From positions 102,768,355-102,832,354 of the forward strand of contig CM043943.1 in NCBI GenBank assembly GCA_014529385.2: a stretch of 64,000 nucleotides of DNA, read 5' to 3'. The position numbers were made by a program, and so were the translations under genes. The stretch comes from Adiantum capillus-veneris. Taxonomy: Eukaryota; Streptophyta; Polypodiopsida; Polypodiales; Pteridaceae. This document shows positions 38,861-49,361 of the stretch, piece by piece. The notes under the pieces are model-generated. The model did no database searches, was not told where the DNA came from, and worked only from the letters and a program-made list of their open reading frames with translations. How positions within the stretch are numbered: the stretch's first letter is position 1; every line of letters starts with the position of its first letter.

Positions 38861-40090
38861 CGATGCAAGGTTTGTCTCTTTTAAGATTTATGACTTTAAT
38901 AGGGGGCCACATGAGGAAGGCCCCCTCTCAAGAAGGTCGGAGGTTGAGTGATGCCTCCCGCAGTGACGGTCTACGAGATAGCACTGCTCATACACTCAAG
39001 CCAACATCGGCCCAATCAGAGTGGGCACATCTTCAGCAGAAGAAGGCAATCAAGGCTATGTCCACCCGACGGTGACATACACCTTCAAGCAAAGACACCT
39101 ACATTCGAGCTCAGACAGGAGCCCCTCCAAGGTAAACAAGCAGATATGCCTACATCAGGCTCACAAGGAGCCATACAGGTACCAGGAAGAGTACACCTAC
39201 ATGCGGCTCGGACAGGAGCCTCAACAGGTGCACATGCATCCAAGCCCAACATTCGGCTCAAGATGGAGCCTCAAAGGGCACACAAGAAAATGATACCGTC
39301 GGGGCATACCCTTTAGCTCGATGATGCTGGGTTTGCATGTTCTGAATGAGGGACAGCTTGTCACACTACCCGTGACCCTGCCACAGGGGTCTAAGCGCAT
39401 ATGCTGCATTCTGAAGTTGAGCCACTGCCACAGTGACTCTGAGCCTGTGCCACGCAGGTTTGAAGTGCCAATGCTAAGTCACCTCGCTGCCCTTGTTGAC
39501 AGCTGAGGCTGTATCTGGATGAGTCGGTCCCTTACCTTGGGCCGCTCTGCCAAGCCTTACCAATACCAGGTTGAAGCTCAATGCTTGATGGTCACGATTG
39601 ACTCCGGGTCCGCTTACCTCTTCACAAGGTGCTGGTCAACTCCTGACGAGCCTGACCGATGAGAAGTTGCATATCTTGAGGGCCGATCCAACTGGAGGAC
39701 GATTGTAGGTGAAAACTGAGGGGGGTACACTTAGTGTTGTGTCCCCGCGGTTGCCCAATGACTGGCCGCTGCTTTGTTCTTGATTGCTGCTTTGGTAGCA
39801 TGGAGGGTCTCTTCACCTAGAGCCCCCGCCGAAGAAAAACTGGAGCCGACGTATCCTGACGACTCGAAATACCCCTGCTAGGCATATCCTCTGTGCATTC
39901 CTTGAGCCACGGTTGGGCCTCAGCCGCCGGGCTTCCCACATTCCATTGGAGTCGCTTTACTTTGCAACCCCGGTCACATTCCTGGTGACCCAGTGCGTTT
40001 GCATCGCTAGCTCGCACATCTGTGATCTTCTTGGCAGTAGATTTTGCGTACTTTGCTTTTGTTGTCCCGCCGTTGGAAATCGCGGGTTTA
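38861..40090 (-). other. GC-rich 1.2-kb replacement inside the 3' LTR
   Basis: Starts with a 29-bp piece of the LTR itself (aaggtttgtctcttttaaga + tttatgact) and contains another LTR-like piece (aatgataccgtcggggcata, near 39289). The remainder is absent from the other LTR and clearly richer in GC than its surroundings. Four spaced inverted repeats of the type GGCTC-N5-GAGCC lie at about 39107, 39157, 39203 and 39251. Several overlapping short frames are open, but none looks coding. Confidence 0.6.
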
Positions 40091-40222
40091 GCACCTTATT
40101 AGTCCACTAGAGTTTTTTGCTCTCTTAGTGGTTTGTGAACGCCTTTTCTCTAAGAGAAGTGGCAGCACTTCGTGAGCGCTATAGAGGCAATTTCTATGTT
40201 TAAAGTGTGAGCATGGATGCTC

Positions 40223-40230
40223 TATTTATA
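40223..40230 (-). promoter_or_regulatory. TATA box of the 3' LTR
   Basis: TATAAATA on the minus strand, followed by GAGCATCCATGC. The same box is at 48732-48739 in the 5' LTR. Confidence 0.6.
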
Positions 40231-40841
40231 ACAGAAAAGAAAACATCCAACTTTTTTTTCCCAATTTTTTTCAAATTAATTTTTTTTTTAAATTTTTTTT
40301 TTCAAAAATCATACCTGCGTTTTTGGTACCCTTGTGGCACCCATCAGCTTAACCACTTTGTCATTATCATCAAAAGATAAGGCCACACAGTCCCCCCTGA
40401 TTAAGATTAGTCAAGACTAGCCTCTCCTTTTCATGTGATAGTGTGTCCCACTTTGTCCCCTCCTATGTGAGTCCGGGTGAGTCCATGCGAGTCCATGTGC
40501 CTTCATTTGTCATCCCTGTGTATTCTTTTGTCTTTATAATTATTTTATTTATTTTCTTAATGATAATTTATTTTACATTTTTAAGTTAAACTTTACAGTC
40601 TTATATTAACTTTACAGTAGTAAAAGAAAATTCTACAATCAGTAACTAAGTCTTACAATAAGTTAATTAGTGATTCATATAGCTAAACATGTCAGAATTT
40701 TGTAGCGTAAATTTTAAATTCTAGGTTTTCTCAACCTACGATTCATAATTTGAACTTGAATATCTTAAATAATGAGTGATGGTTAAAAAAATTCAAATGC
40801 ATAATAGAACTTATGTGAAATTTGAAAGTAGAGACCTTACA

Positions 40842-40854
40842 ATCTCCCCAACTT
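40842..40854 (-). other. Polypurine tract of chromovirus
   Basis: AAGTTGGGGAGAT on the minus strand, immediately before the TGTAAGG start of the 3' LTR. Confidence 0.75.
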
Positions 40855-40870
40855 AGAATTTGAGATGCCC

Positions 40871-41393
40871 TCATCTCAAGAACAGTGAAGGGTAATCCTT
40901 AAGAAGGGATATCTCATCTTCCCAAGTAGCATCTTCTATAGGGAAATCCTTCCATAAGATAAGATGTTCTTTGATGGATCTATTCCTAAGCTTTCTCTCC
41001 CGAGTTTTTAGGATAGTATCAGGTTGGAGTTGTAGCCTCTTCTATAGGGAAATCCTTCCATAAGATAAGATGTTCTTTGATGGATCTATTCCTAAGCTTT
41101 CTCTCCCGAGTTTTTAGGATAGTATCAGGTTGGAGTTGTAGAACATCTTGAGCAGGTAAAATGATTTGCTCATCATCAAGGACATGGTCAGGGTTATATA
41201 CATAAGGTTTTAACAGACTTACATGAAATACATCATGCACTTTGAGATGAGAAGGGAGTTTTAGTCTATAAGCTTGATCACTTACAACCTTGATTATTTC
41301 GTAAGGTCCACAATATCGGTAGCTAAGCTTCTTATACCTTCCGAGAGACAGATTTCTCTTTTTGGGCTTTACTCGTAAGAAAACTTTGTCACC
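40871..41393 (-). pseudogene. Chromovirus integrase C-terminus and chromodomain
   Basis: The chromodomain directs integration to marked chromatin. The frame carries FLRVKPKK, GPYEIIKV, HDVFHVSLLKPYVYNPDH and then the chromodomain (ILKTRERKLRNRSIKEHLI, LWKDFPIE, DATWEDEISLL), ending at a TGA (40871-40873) just before the purine tract. It is broken by a TAA near 41393, a frameshift before HDVFH and a 106-bp tandem duplication (40927-41032 and 41033-41138) that shifts the frame within the chromodomain. All key parts are nevertheless recognisable. Confidence 0.8.
40927..41138 (-). repeat. 106-bp tandem duplication in chromodomain
   Basis: Two near-identical 106-bp copies (TCTTCTATAGGGAAATCC at 40932 and 41038). 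The length is not a multiple of three, so it disrupts the frame. Confidence 0.92.
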
Positions 41394-42370
41394 TTATTTG
41401 AAAATGTGATCAGATCTTTTTAAGTCGGCGTACTTCTTTTGCCGATCTTGAGCCACTTGAATATCCCTTCGAATAGCTTTGGTTTGAGCTTCCATTTCTT
41501 CAAGCATTTTCTTTGAGGCTTCTACCCTTATAGTGGGGTCAGAAAAGTTAAGAGGTGATAGACATTCTTGACCATAAAGAGAATTAAAAGGTGTCATTCC
41601 AATACTTCTATGAGTAGAGGAATTGTATGCATACTCTACCAAGGGTAGGGAATCCACTTGCGAGGTTCTCTATTGCACTAGGCTCTGAGGATGTCTTCAA
41701 TTACTTGATTAACTCTTTCAGTTTGGCCATCAGTTTGAGAATGATAAGCAGTACTAAAACATAACTGGGTTCCAATAGCTTGAAACAATGATACCCAAAA
41801 CTTTGAAGTAAACTTGGCATCACGATTGCTGACAATCCTCTTGGATAAACCATGAATTCTGAAAACATCCTTCACAAATAGACGAGCAATATCTGAAGCT
41901 GTAAAGGTTGTCTTGACTGGGATTAAGTGAGCCACTTTAGTAAGCAAGTCGACTATGACCATGATTGAATAATAGCCAGCTTGGACAGAAGGAAACCCGG
42001 TGATAAAGTCCATGCTAATACATTCCAATTTCATTTGGGGAATATCTAAAGGATGTAATTTACTTGGCAACTTTAGTCTCTCTGCCTTAATACTTTGACA
42101 AGACAAACACTGCTTGACATAGCGAAGGACATCACCCTTCATACCTTGCCAATAGTAACTTCTGCGAATTGCATTGATGGTTTTGGCATAACCTGGATGT
42201 CCTGAAGTTGGCCCATCATGTGCTTCATATAGGATAGCATTCCTTAGGGTAGAGTCCTTAGGTGTGCATAGTCGATTCCTATAGTAAATTTTCCCATCTT
42301 CTAAGGAGTAATGTAGAGGTTTAGGCTGATTTGATGATATCCTCTCTTCACGTAGGATACTAGCAAGCAT
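41394..42370 (-). pseudogene. Chromovirus integrase
   Basis: Inserts element DNA into the genome. The zinc-binding N-terminus has H residues in EAHDGPTSGHPG and CLSCQ. The catalytic triad is seen as MDFITGFP, SNRDAKFTSKFW and QTERVNQVIED (D, D, E). LSFSTAYHSQTDGQ-type sequence surrounds the last residue (here LCFSTAYHSQTDGQ). A stop or frameshift at about 41660-41678 separates the core from MDSLPLVEYAYNSS. Confidence 0.85.
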
Positions 42371-43625
42371 CTAGTAATCTGCATCTCTGACAGCAGCATC
42401 CGAGACCTTGTCTAAAATAGGGTTGTTAGCCATGGAAATTGCTCCCAGAAAAGCTTTACGGCTTAGGGCATCTGCCACAACATTATCCTTACCTGGTCTA
42501 AATTTAATATCAAAATCATATTCGTGCATGAGCTCTATCCATCTCCTCTGTCTCATGTTAAGGTTAGGTTGGGTAAAAATCCACTTAAGGCTCTTCTGAT
42601 CTGTCACCAAACAACTGGAATTTGCGTCCCAATAGATAATGTCTCCATAGCTTGAGAGTGTGAATAACTGCTAGCAATTCTAAATCATGTGTAGCATAAT
42701 TCACTTCATGAACCCTAAGCTTTCGAAAGTAAAAGCTACAGGCCTTTCTTCTTGAGTAAGGACTCCTCCTAATGCAAGGTTACTAGCATCTGTGATCACC
42801 TCGAATTCTTGGGTGAAATCTGGAAGTTTTAAGAGAGGTTCTGAAGCAAGATACTCCTTAAGCTGTTTGAAGCAAGATTCATGTTTTTCTTCCCAAAGTA
42901 TCGTAGCTCCTTTCTTAAGCAAGTCGGTTAGTGGTGCAGCTTTAAGAGCATAGTCCTTTACAAAGATCCTGTACCACCCTGTGATACCTAAGAACCCTCA
43001 GACTTCGGTTTGTGAAGTGGGTTGAGGCCATTCTACAATATCTTTGACTTTGTCAGGGTCAACAGAGACTCCTTCAGGTAAAATGATAAACCCTAAGTAA
43101 CAGACCTTAGGGGTAAAGAAGGTACATTTGCTTTTCTTTTCATACAACTTATTTCGGCGAAAAAGCTCTAACACTTTCCTAACATGTCCTTCATGCTCTT
43201 CCTCTGATTTGGAATAAATTAAGATATCGTCAAAGAATACTAGGACAAAATCATCCCAGAATTCTCTAAAGATATCGTGCATCAGACGATTGAAAGTTGC
43301 AGGAGCATTCGTAAGTCCGAAAGCCATCACTGTAAATTCATAATGACCATAACGAGTGTTGAAAGCTGTTTTGGAGATATCAGCCTCCTGGATTCGAATT
43401 TGATGATAGCCAGGATCGAAGATCGATCTTTGTGAATATTTTGGCTCCATGTAATCTGTCGAACATCTCATCAATACGAGGAATTGGATATTTATTCTTG
43501 ATGGTAACCTGATTTAAGCCCCTATAATCTATGCAAAGTCGAAGAGAGCCATCCTTTTTCTTTTGGAAGAGAACAGGTGCACCCCATGGAGATGTACTAG
43601 GTCGGATAAACCCTTGCTCAATCAA
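42371..43625 (-). pseudogene. Chromovirus reverse transcriptase and RNase H
   Basis: RT motifs: [42 protein letters not shown], then after a frameshift near 43400 GYHQIRI, FGLTNAPATFNRLM, VFFDDILIYS (FFDD catalytic pair) and KCTFFTPKVCYLGFII. A TGA near 42996 separates this from GITGWYRIFVKDY. RNase H follows as FEVITDASNLALGGVL, a frameshift after VAFTFESL, and [20 protein letters not shown] with [15 protein letters not shown]. The domains are complete in content but not in frame. Confidence 0.85.
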
Positions 43626-44141
43626 CTAATTGAGCTGCTCCTTGAGTTCTATAGCCTCTGGAAGTGACATCTTGTACGGCGCTCTTGAGACTGGTTCACT
43701 ACCTGGAAAAATTTTGATTTCATGGTCTACCTCTCTAGGTGGTGGTAGTTCAAAAAGTTCAGTGGGGAAAACATCCGAAAATTCTTCTAACCACATTAGT
43801 TCAGGGTTGGAAGAAGATTTTTCTACTTTGTTTAGCTTGACTACAAAAATTTGTTGACCCTTGCGTAACCCTTTCAAAAGACGATTAGCTTTGACCAAGT
43901 AAGCTTTTGGTCATCCATTTTGGCCTTGAATAGTGACTTCTTGACCTTGGTTGTCCACAAAAGTAACACTTCCTTGGTCACAATGGATATTGGCATTATG
44001 AATGGCTAACTAATCCATTCCAAGAATTCCGTCATAGATTCCTATGGGTAAGGTTCGAAAAGTAGCAGAAGTAGAGTATTCTCCCAACTTGAAATCTATT
44101 TTTCCCACAGTGTACTGAGATAAAACCTCCTTTCCATTGGC
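43626..44141 (-). pseudogene. Chromovirus protease C-terminus and linker
   Basis: Continues the protease after a TAA at 44142: the GIYDGILGMD block, then a TAG near 44012, a VTFVDNQG block, a TGA near 43910, and the linker WLEEFSDVFPTELFELPPPREVDHEI that normally precedes gypsy RT, ending in a TAG at 43624. Confidence 0.7.
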
Positions 44142-45230
44142 TTATTCAACTCTCATCTTTCTTGCAGGGTGTTGATTAAGTCCTAACCTCCTTAAACATT
44201 TAGGTGACAAGAAAGAATGAGTACTGCCACAATCAATAAGAAGCTCAAATTTTTCACCTTGGTGATTTGCAGGTGTTTGAATGACAGCATATTGTTGTCT
44301 TGCTCTTGGGTTATGAATTGTAGCATGTAGAGTTGCTCTTTCCTCTTGTTCTTCTCCCAATGTTGGTTCTCCTATGATAGAATTGACTCTGGTAGCCATT
44401 CCGCGCCCTCGACCTCGTCCTCCATTTCTTCCTCCACGATTTATTATTTGGCCTCGTCCTCTAGCTCGATTAGGTGTATTTGTTGCGGAGAATCGCCTAG
44501 GACATACATTCTTGAAATGTCCTAGCTCGTTGCATTCATAGCATCTAAGATCTGCATTTTGAGCTCCATTTGCTGAAGCTGCAACTATTGGATGAGTTTG
44601 GTGAACTGGGTGAACTTGCCTTTGGTTCCACATCATAGGCCGTCCTCTCCTTCCAGCATTCCTTAAATTTCCATTTCGTACCCTTTGAGAGTTTGACATC
44701 TCTTTAGCTAAGGGTTTAGCTCTTAAAAGAGCATCTTGCAAATTTACAGGCCTCATGGCTTCTAGACGAGTATTTAAAGGAGCATTTAGCCCTTGGCAGA
44801 AACGGGCTACTTGTTGATCTGCGGTCATTGGCGGAGCATAGCGCCTAAGAGTTACAAATTTGGAGTATTATTCTTCCACTGTAAGATGAAACTGACGTAA
44901 GTTGAAGAATTCATTCATCTTAAGGGATTCGTGTGCAGGTGGAAGATAACGTCCTTTGACAGCATACTTAATGTCTTCCCAAGTTTGAGTGTTTTGAGCT
45001 ATTGGATTATCTTTGCAGTGTTGTTTCCACCAAAGCTTGGCATCCTCCATGAGATGAAACATAGCCAGCATTGCTTGGTTATCGGGAGTAGTACCAGCAA
45101 CAACAAAATAATCCTCCATCTCTTCGAGCCACACTTCTGCATCGCGCTCAACTAGGGCTCCTTCCCCTTTGAAAGAGGGAAGTTTAGCTTGCTTGAGAAG
45201 TAGCTTTTTCTCTTGAAGAGATGTGTACAC
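44142..45230 (-). pseudogene. Chromovirus Gag and protease active site
   Basis: Gag forms the particle and binds element RNA. It starts MYTSLQEKKLLLKQAKLPSF at 45230. The gag domain has AMLAMFHLMEDAKLWW, WEDIKYAVKGRYLPP and FFNLRQ. One TAA near 44867 interrupts it before YSKFVTLRRYAPP. A CCHC knuckle (CYECNELGHFKNVCP) lies near 44500, followed by a Gly/Arg-rich linker and the protease site LIDCGSTHSF, with Cys in place of Ser/Thr in D-S/T-G. Apart from the one stop, Gag is well preserved. Confidence 0.8.
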
Positions 45231-45410
45231 CGCACTCTGTGCAATATAGATTAAGTGAAACTTTATTGGATACTCTAACTTTAATCCACTTTAAGGCAAG
45301 ACTTGATCAGACAATAATACAAACAAAAGATAATATTAATCCAAACTTTATTTATACACATTATTTGCTACCAAGGTTGGTAGTCTTTAGGTACAAGGAT
45401 TGTAATGTCT

Positions 45411-45911
45411 CTATATTTTGGGTTTAGTGACTACAAAAGGATAGGCTAAAGGATCAAAATAATAAGTTTCTTTTGACCCTTGAAAGCTATGAGATACACA
45501 TATGGGTCGAATCCTACCACCATGGATAACTTTTGTAACTTGGTTATAGACCCATTGAGTCTGAGATATCTTTTCTCCTCCCAAGGTAATGGTAGCATCC
45601 GGATTCTTAGTACCAATGAAAAGCTACACTTCGATGACTTTTAACTCCTCTGCCCATCGAAGTTTCTTAAGGTTGGTATCCATGCACCATATCTTGTTAG
45701 CATCGATGGTATAGATTCCTCCAGATGGACTCTAGTTGATGCCCCATCCTCTATGCACCCTTGGAATAGGTGGTGCAAACACCCTATCCAAAATCATCAT
45801 CACCCTTTTTTGAAACTGATAATTTGGTGATTGGCATGCATTTTCAAACATGATGGTGAACACCTGGAATTTCTCGTAGGCTGAATGAACATTTTCCAGT
45901 ACCAGGAAAGT
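45411..45911 (-). pseudogene. Decayed extra reading frame upstream of gag, unknown family
   Basis: On the minus strand one frame runs 167 codons from after a TGA (45912-45914) to a TAG (45411-45413). It is broken only by two TAG codons (45732-45734 and 45624-45626). Its composition is protein-like: ENVHSAYEKFQVF, a RVMMILDRVFAPPIPRVHRG block, GGIYTIDANKIWCMDTN, LKKLRWAEELKV, then FIGTKNPDATITLGGEKIS and IRPICVSHSFQG. It lies between the primer site and gag, where gypsy elements normally carry only leader. I do not recognise it. Accessory ORFs are known in several plant LTR elements, usually downstream of pol or upstream of gag. The decay matches that of pol. Confidence 0.45.
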
Positions 45912-46031
45912 TCAGTCTTCAATACCATATAAAAATTCAAATCAATTTTTCTAGGTTCTTCTATTATTTCAAACATTCGCATCCTTCAATATCCAAACAT
46001 CAATCTAAAAATCTCCCCAAGATTTAACCTA

Positions 46032-46043
46032 GGCTTTGATACC
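46032..46043 (-). other. Primer binding site of chromovirus
   Basis: GGTATCAAAGCC on the minus strand, two bases after the 5' LTR end. It resembles the usual TGGTATCAGAGC site for initiator Met tRNA. Confidence 0.7.
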
Positions 46044-46045
46044 GG

Positions 46046-49000
46046 TGTGAGGTTCCTGCCCCTTGTCGAGAGGAGTGGAGTACCTTTAATAGGTCTCCAA
46101 TTCTGAAAAAGAAAAACCAACGGACATTGCCTTAGCTACTACGTAGCCATGGGCATGAACCGTTAGTGAAGGATTGGTCCTATCTCGCTATGGCGGAGCG
46201 TGACCACCATAACGCTATCTAAAAACTATCTATAATCAATTATATCTAAAAGTATAAATCTTAGAGTGACCAACCTGTGCGCTTTTTTCCCCATGTTTCA
46301 GAAGCACATCCGCCAAGGTTTGTCTCTTTTAAGATTTATGACTAATTAAAAAAAAAATTCTATCGTTGGAAAGTTACCTGACTCATCGGGTCCACCCATC
46401 CATAGAATGATACGGTTGGGGTATCATTCTCCCACTTTCCACACCACACTCACCCTTCTTTTGTTATCTAATTACTACCACACTGTTTAAACATACATGT
46501 TCCTTTACTTTATTTATGATACTGGTTCGTTAAAACAGCCCTTCAAACAATAGTTAAACAAGAAGTCGTCCAATTTTAAACCAACAACCCTTGGATTAGG
46601 TTCACTCAAGAATCTCTACTAACGCTATTATGTCCGATCGGTATATACATTATTTATAAAAACCCTTGTCCTCATGAGCGTCCCATACCGCTCGACAAGT
46701 ACTCGTTGTGCTAATCTCGAAGTACTCCCGCCACAGCAACAACGGTGCCAATTTGGGCGTCATCCTCACGCCACGACAAAACAAAACTGCAGTATCCAAC
46801 TGGGATAATCTGGGTGTACTCCCACCATAGCATGGGCGGTGCCATCCTGGGCGTCATCTCACGCCTCGGCAACTGCCACATAATACCAGCGCTAATAAGT
46901 AGAGAGACTTGAGAGAAACCATACCGAAGGTTTTGGACAAACATACTTTCTTATAGCAACCAATTTAACCAGAAAATCTTTCCTACTTGTCAAATATATG
47001 ACGAGTTTCTTGGGATAAGCCCCGTGGTTTCGGTCCGTGTTTTCTTTTCATAAGGTAAATAATATATTTCTATGGTCTCGCATATGCAATGATGCATAAC
47101 TTGAAATTGCAATACTAACCTGTACCATAGCTCCGATTGGTCCGATTGGTGGAGACATAGCATGTTCCGCAGGGGTTCCACCGTTACTTGTACCAGCTTC
47201 ATGATCATTAGCGCCTTGGGTTCGAGCACGTTTTGGAGTCATTTTTTTTACTACACTTAAGTTATACACTTAGAACTTTAAATTGGTCAATTTCCCTAGT
47301 AATCTCTTGTTTCCAAAGAGAGTCTATAATTTGAACCCTTGCCAACTCGGATTCACACTTATTGTTGTTGTTCTACATCTAATTTTTATACATCAAATAT
47401 TTGCTAATCGTAATAAATCCAAAATTAAGTGTGTAAACTGTGAGTGAAAGTTTAGGAATGCATTACTTTTATGCTTCACATTTCTAATCCAATTCTAACT
47501 TCAATTTCTATACTTCAACTAAATCAATTTTTAGTATTATTCAAAATTCTACTTAATCTAATTGACAATAAAATTGGTGAATGAGAATTTCATCATGTAT
47601 AATAAGAATATGATGAGTTCTCTTATGTATTAACTTTCAATTAACTATACATAAGTTAATAGTGAAGATGTACTAACTAGAGAGAGTAGATATACTCAGA
47701 GAGATTGGAGTAAAAGAAAACATACACACACATCTTTTCTAAAGTTAATCTTATTAATCCATTAGAAAGATTAGAGTAAAAGAGAACACACACACATCCT
47801 TTTCTAAAGCTAATTGAATCTTACTAATCTATTAGAGAGATTAGAGTAAGAGAAAACGTACACACACATAATTCCTAAATTTAATTGAATCCTACTAATC
47901 TATTAAAGAGATTTCCGTAAGAGATAGCACACACACACATACACACACACACACACATATCCTTAAAACTAATTGAATCTTACTAATCTATTAGAGAGAT
48001 TACATCAAGAGATAGCACACACACACACACACATATCCTTCTTTAAGCTAATTGAATCTTACTAATCTATTAGAGAGATTAGAGAAAAGATAGCGCACAC
48101 ACACACACACACACACATCCTTCTTAAAGGTAATTGAATCTTACTAATCTATTAGAGAGATTAGAGTAAAAGATAGCATACACACACACACATATCCTTC
48201 TTAAAGCTAATTGAATCTTACTAATCTATTAGAGAGATTAAAGTAAGAGATAACATACACACACACACACACACACACACATATCCTTCTTAAAGTTAAT
48301 TGAATCTTACTAATCTATTGGAGAGATTAGAGTAAGAGATAACACACATACACACATATCCTTCTTAAAACTAATTGAATCTTACTAATCTAGTAGAGAG
48401 ATTAGAGTAAGAGATAGCACACATATACACATATCCTTCTTAAAACTAATTGAATCTTACTAATCTAGTAGAGAGATTAGAGTAAGAGATAGCACACACA
48501 CACATAGCTAATTGAATCTTACTAATCTATTAAAGATATTAGAGTAAGAGATAGCACACATACATCATTCCTAAAGTTAATTGAATGCTTAATTGATACG
48601 CACCTTATTAGTCCACTAGAGTTTTTTGCTCTCTTAGTGGTTTGTGGACACCTTTTGTCTAAGAGAAGTGGCAGCACTTCGTGAGCGCTATAGAGGCAAT
48701 CTCTATGTTTAAAGTGTGAGCATGGATGCTCTATTTATAACAGAAAAGAAAACGTCCAACTTTTTTTTCCAATTTTTTTAAATTTTTTTTAAAAATAATT
48801 TTTTTAAAAAAAAATTATAAATGTTTTTTTTCCAAAAATCATACCCGCGTTTTTGGTACCCTTGTGGTACCCATCAGCTTGATCACTTTGTCATTATCAT
48901 GAAAAGATAAGGCCACACAACCCCCCCTCATTAAGGTTAGTCAAGACTAGCCTCTCCTTTTCATGTGACAATGTGTCCCACTTTGTCTCCTCCTATGTGA

Positions 49001-49361
49001 GTCCAGGTGAGTCCATGTGCCTTCATTTGTCATCCCTGTGTATTCTTTTGTCTTTATAATTATTTTATTTATTACCTTAATGATAATTTATTTTAAATTT
49101 TTAAGTTAAAATTTATAGTCTTATATTAACTTTACAGTAGTGAAAGAAAATTCTACAATCAATAACTAAGTCTTACAATAAGTTAATTAGTGATTCATAT
49201 AGCTAAACATGTCAGAATTTTGTAGCGTTAATTTTAAATTCTAGGTTTTCTCAACCTACGATTCATAATTTGAACTTAAATATCTTAAATAATGAGTGAT
49301 GGTTAAAAAAATTCAAATGCGTAATAGAACTTGTGTGAAATTTGAAAGTAGAGACCTTACA
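46046..49361 (-). repeat. 5' LTR of chromovirus (3316 bp)
   Basis: Minus-strand TATA box TATAAATA at 48732-48739 about 620 bp inside the LTR. Transcription would therefore start near 48700, leaving about 2.6 kb of R/U5, including the whole satellite array, in the RNA leader. Confidence 0.9.
47690..48590 (-). repeat. LTR satellite array, twelve ~75-80-bp units
   Basis: Twelve copies of the GAGAGATTAGAGTAAGAGA unit, each with its own short (CA)n of different length. The first six match those in the 3' LTR one by one; units 7-12 are found only here. Confidence 0.92.

Larger units (their letters stand above)
36791..40841 (-). repeat. 3' LTR of chromovirus (4051 bp)
   Basis: Matches the 5' LTR along most of its length. 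It carries six satellite units (about 38440-38850). The following units 7-12 of the 5' LTR are replaced here by about 1.25 kb of GC-rich DNA (about 38860-40090). Confidence 0.9.
36791..49361 (-). mobile_element. Ty3/gypsy chromovirus with giant LTRs
   Basis: A 12.6-kb element on the minus strand inserted in PLE-4. LTRs start TGTAAGG and end CCTCACA in element orientation. AATTT target duplications sit at 36786-36790 and 49362-49366. A primer site GGTATCAAAGCC (initiator Met tRNA type) follows the 5' LTR and a GGGGAGAT purine tract precedes the 3' LTR. Pol order protease, RT, RNase H, integrase, chromodomain identifies a chromovirus. LTRs differ by few substitutions, so insertion is recent, yet the internal region has about six stops and several frameshifts. 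It was probably copied by proteins from another element. Confidence 0.92.

Noticed and set aside
38863-39506. Overlapping short ORFs in the GC-rich LTR block as captured host exons
   Set aside because: No conserved motif, several frames open at once as expected from GC-rich sequence, and no splice structure.
38440-48590. Satellite in the chromovirus LTR as a CRISPR-like array
   Set aside because: Units are directly adjacent variants of one sequence with CA runs, without unique spacers, inside LTRs of a plant retroelement.
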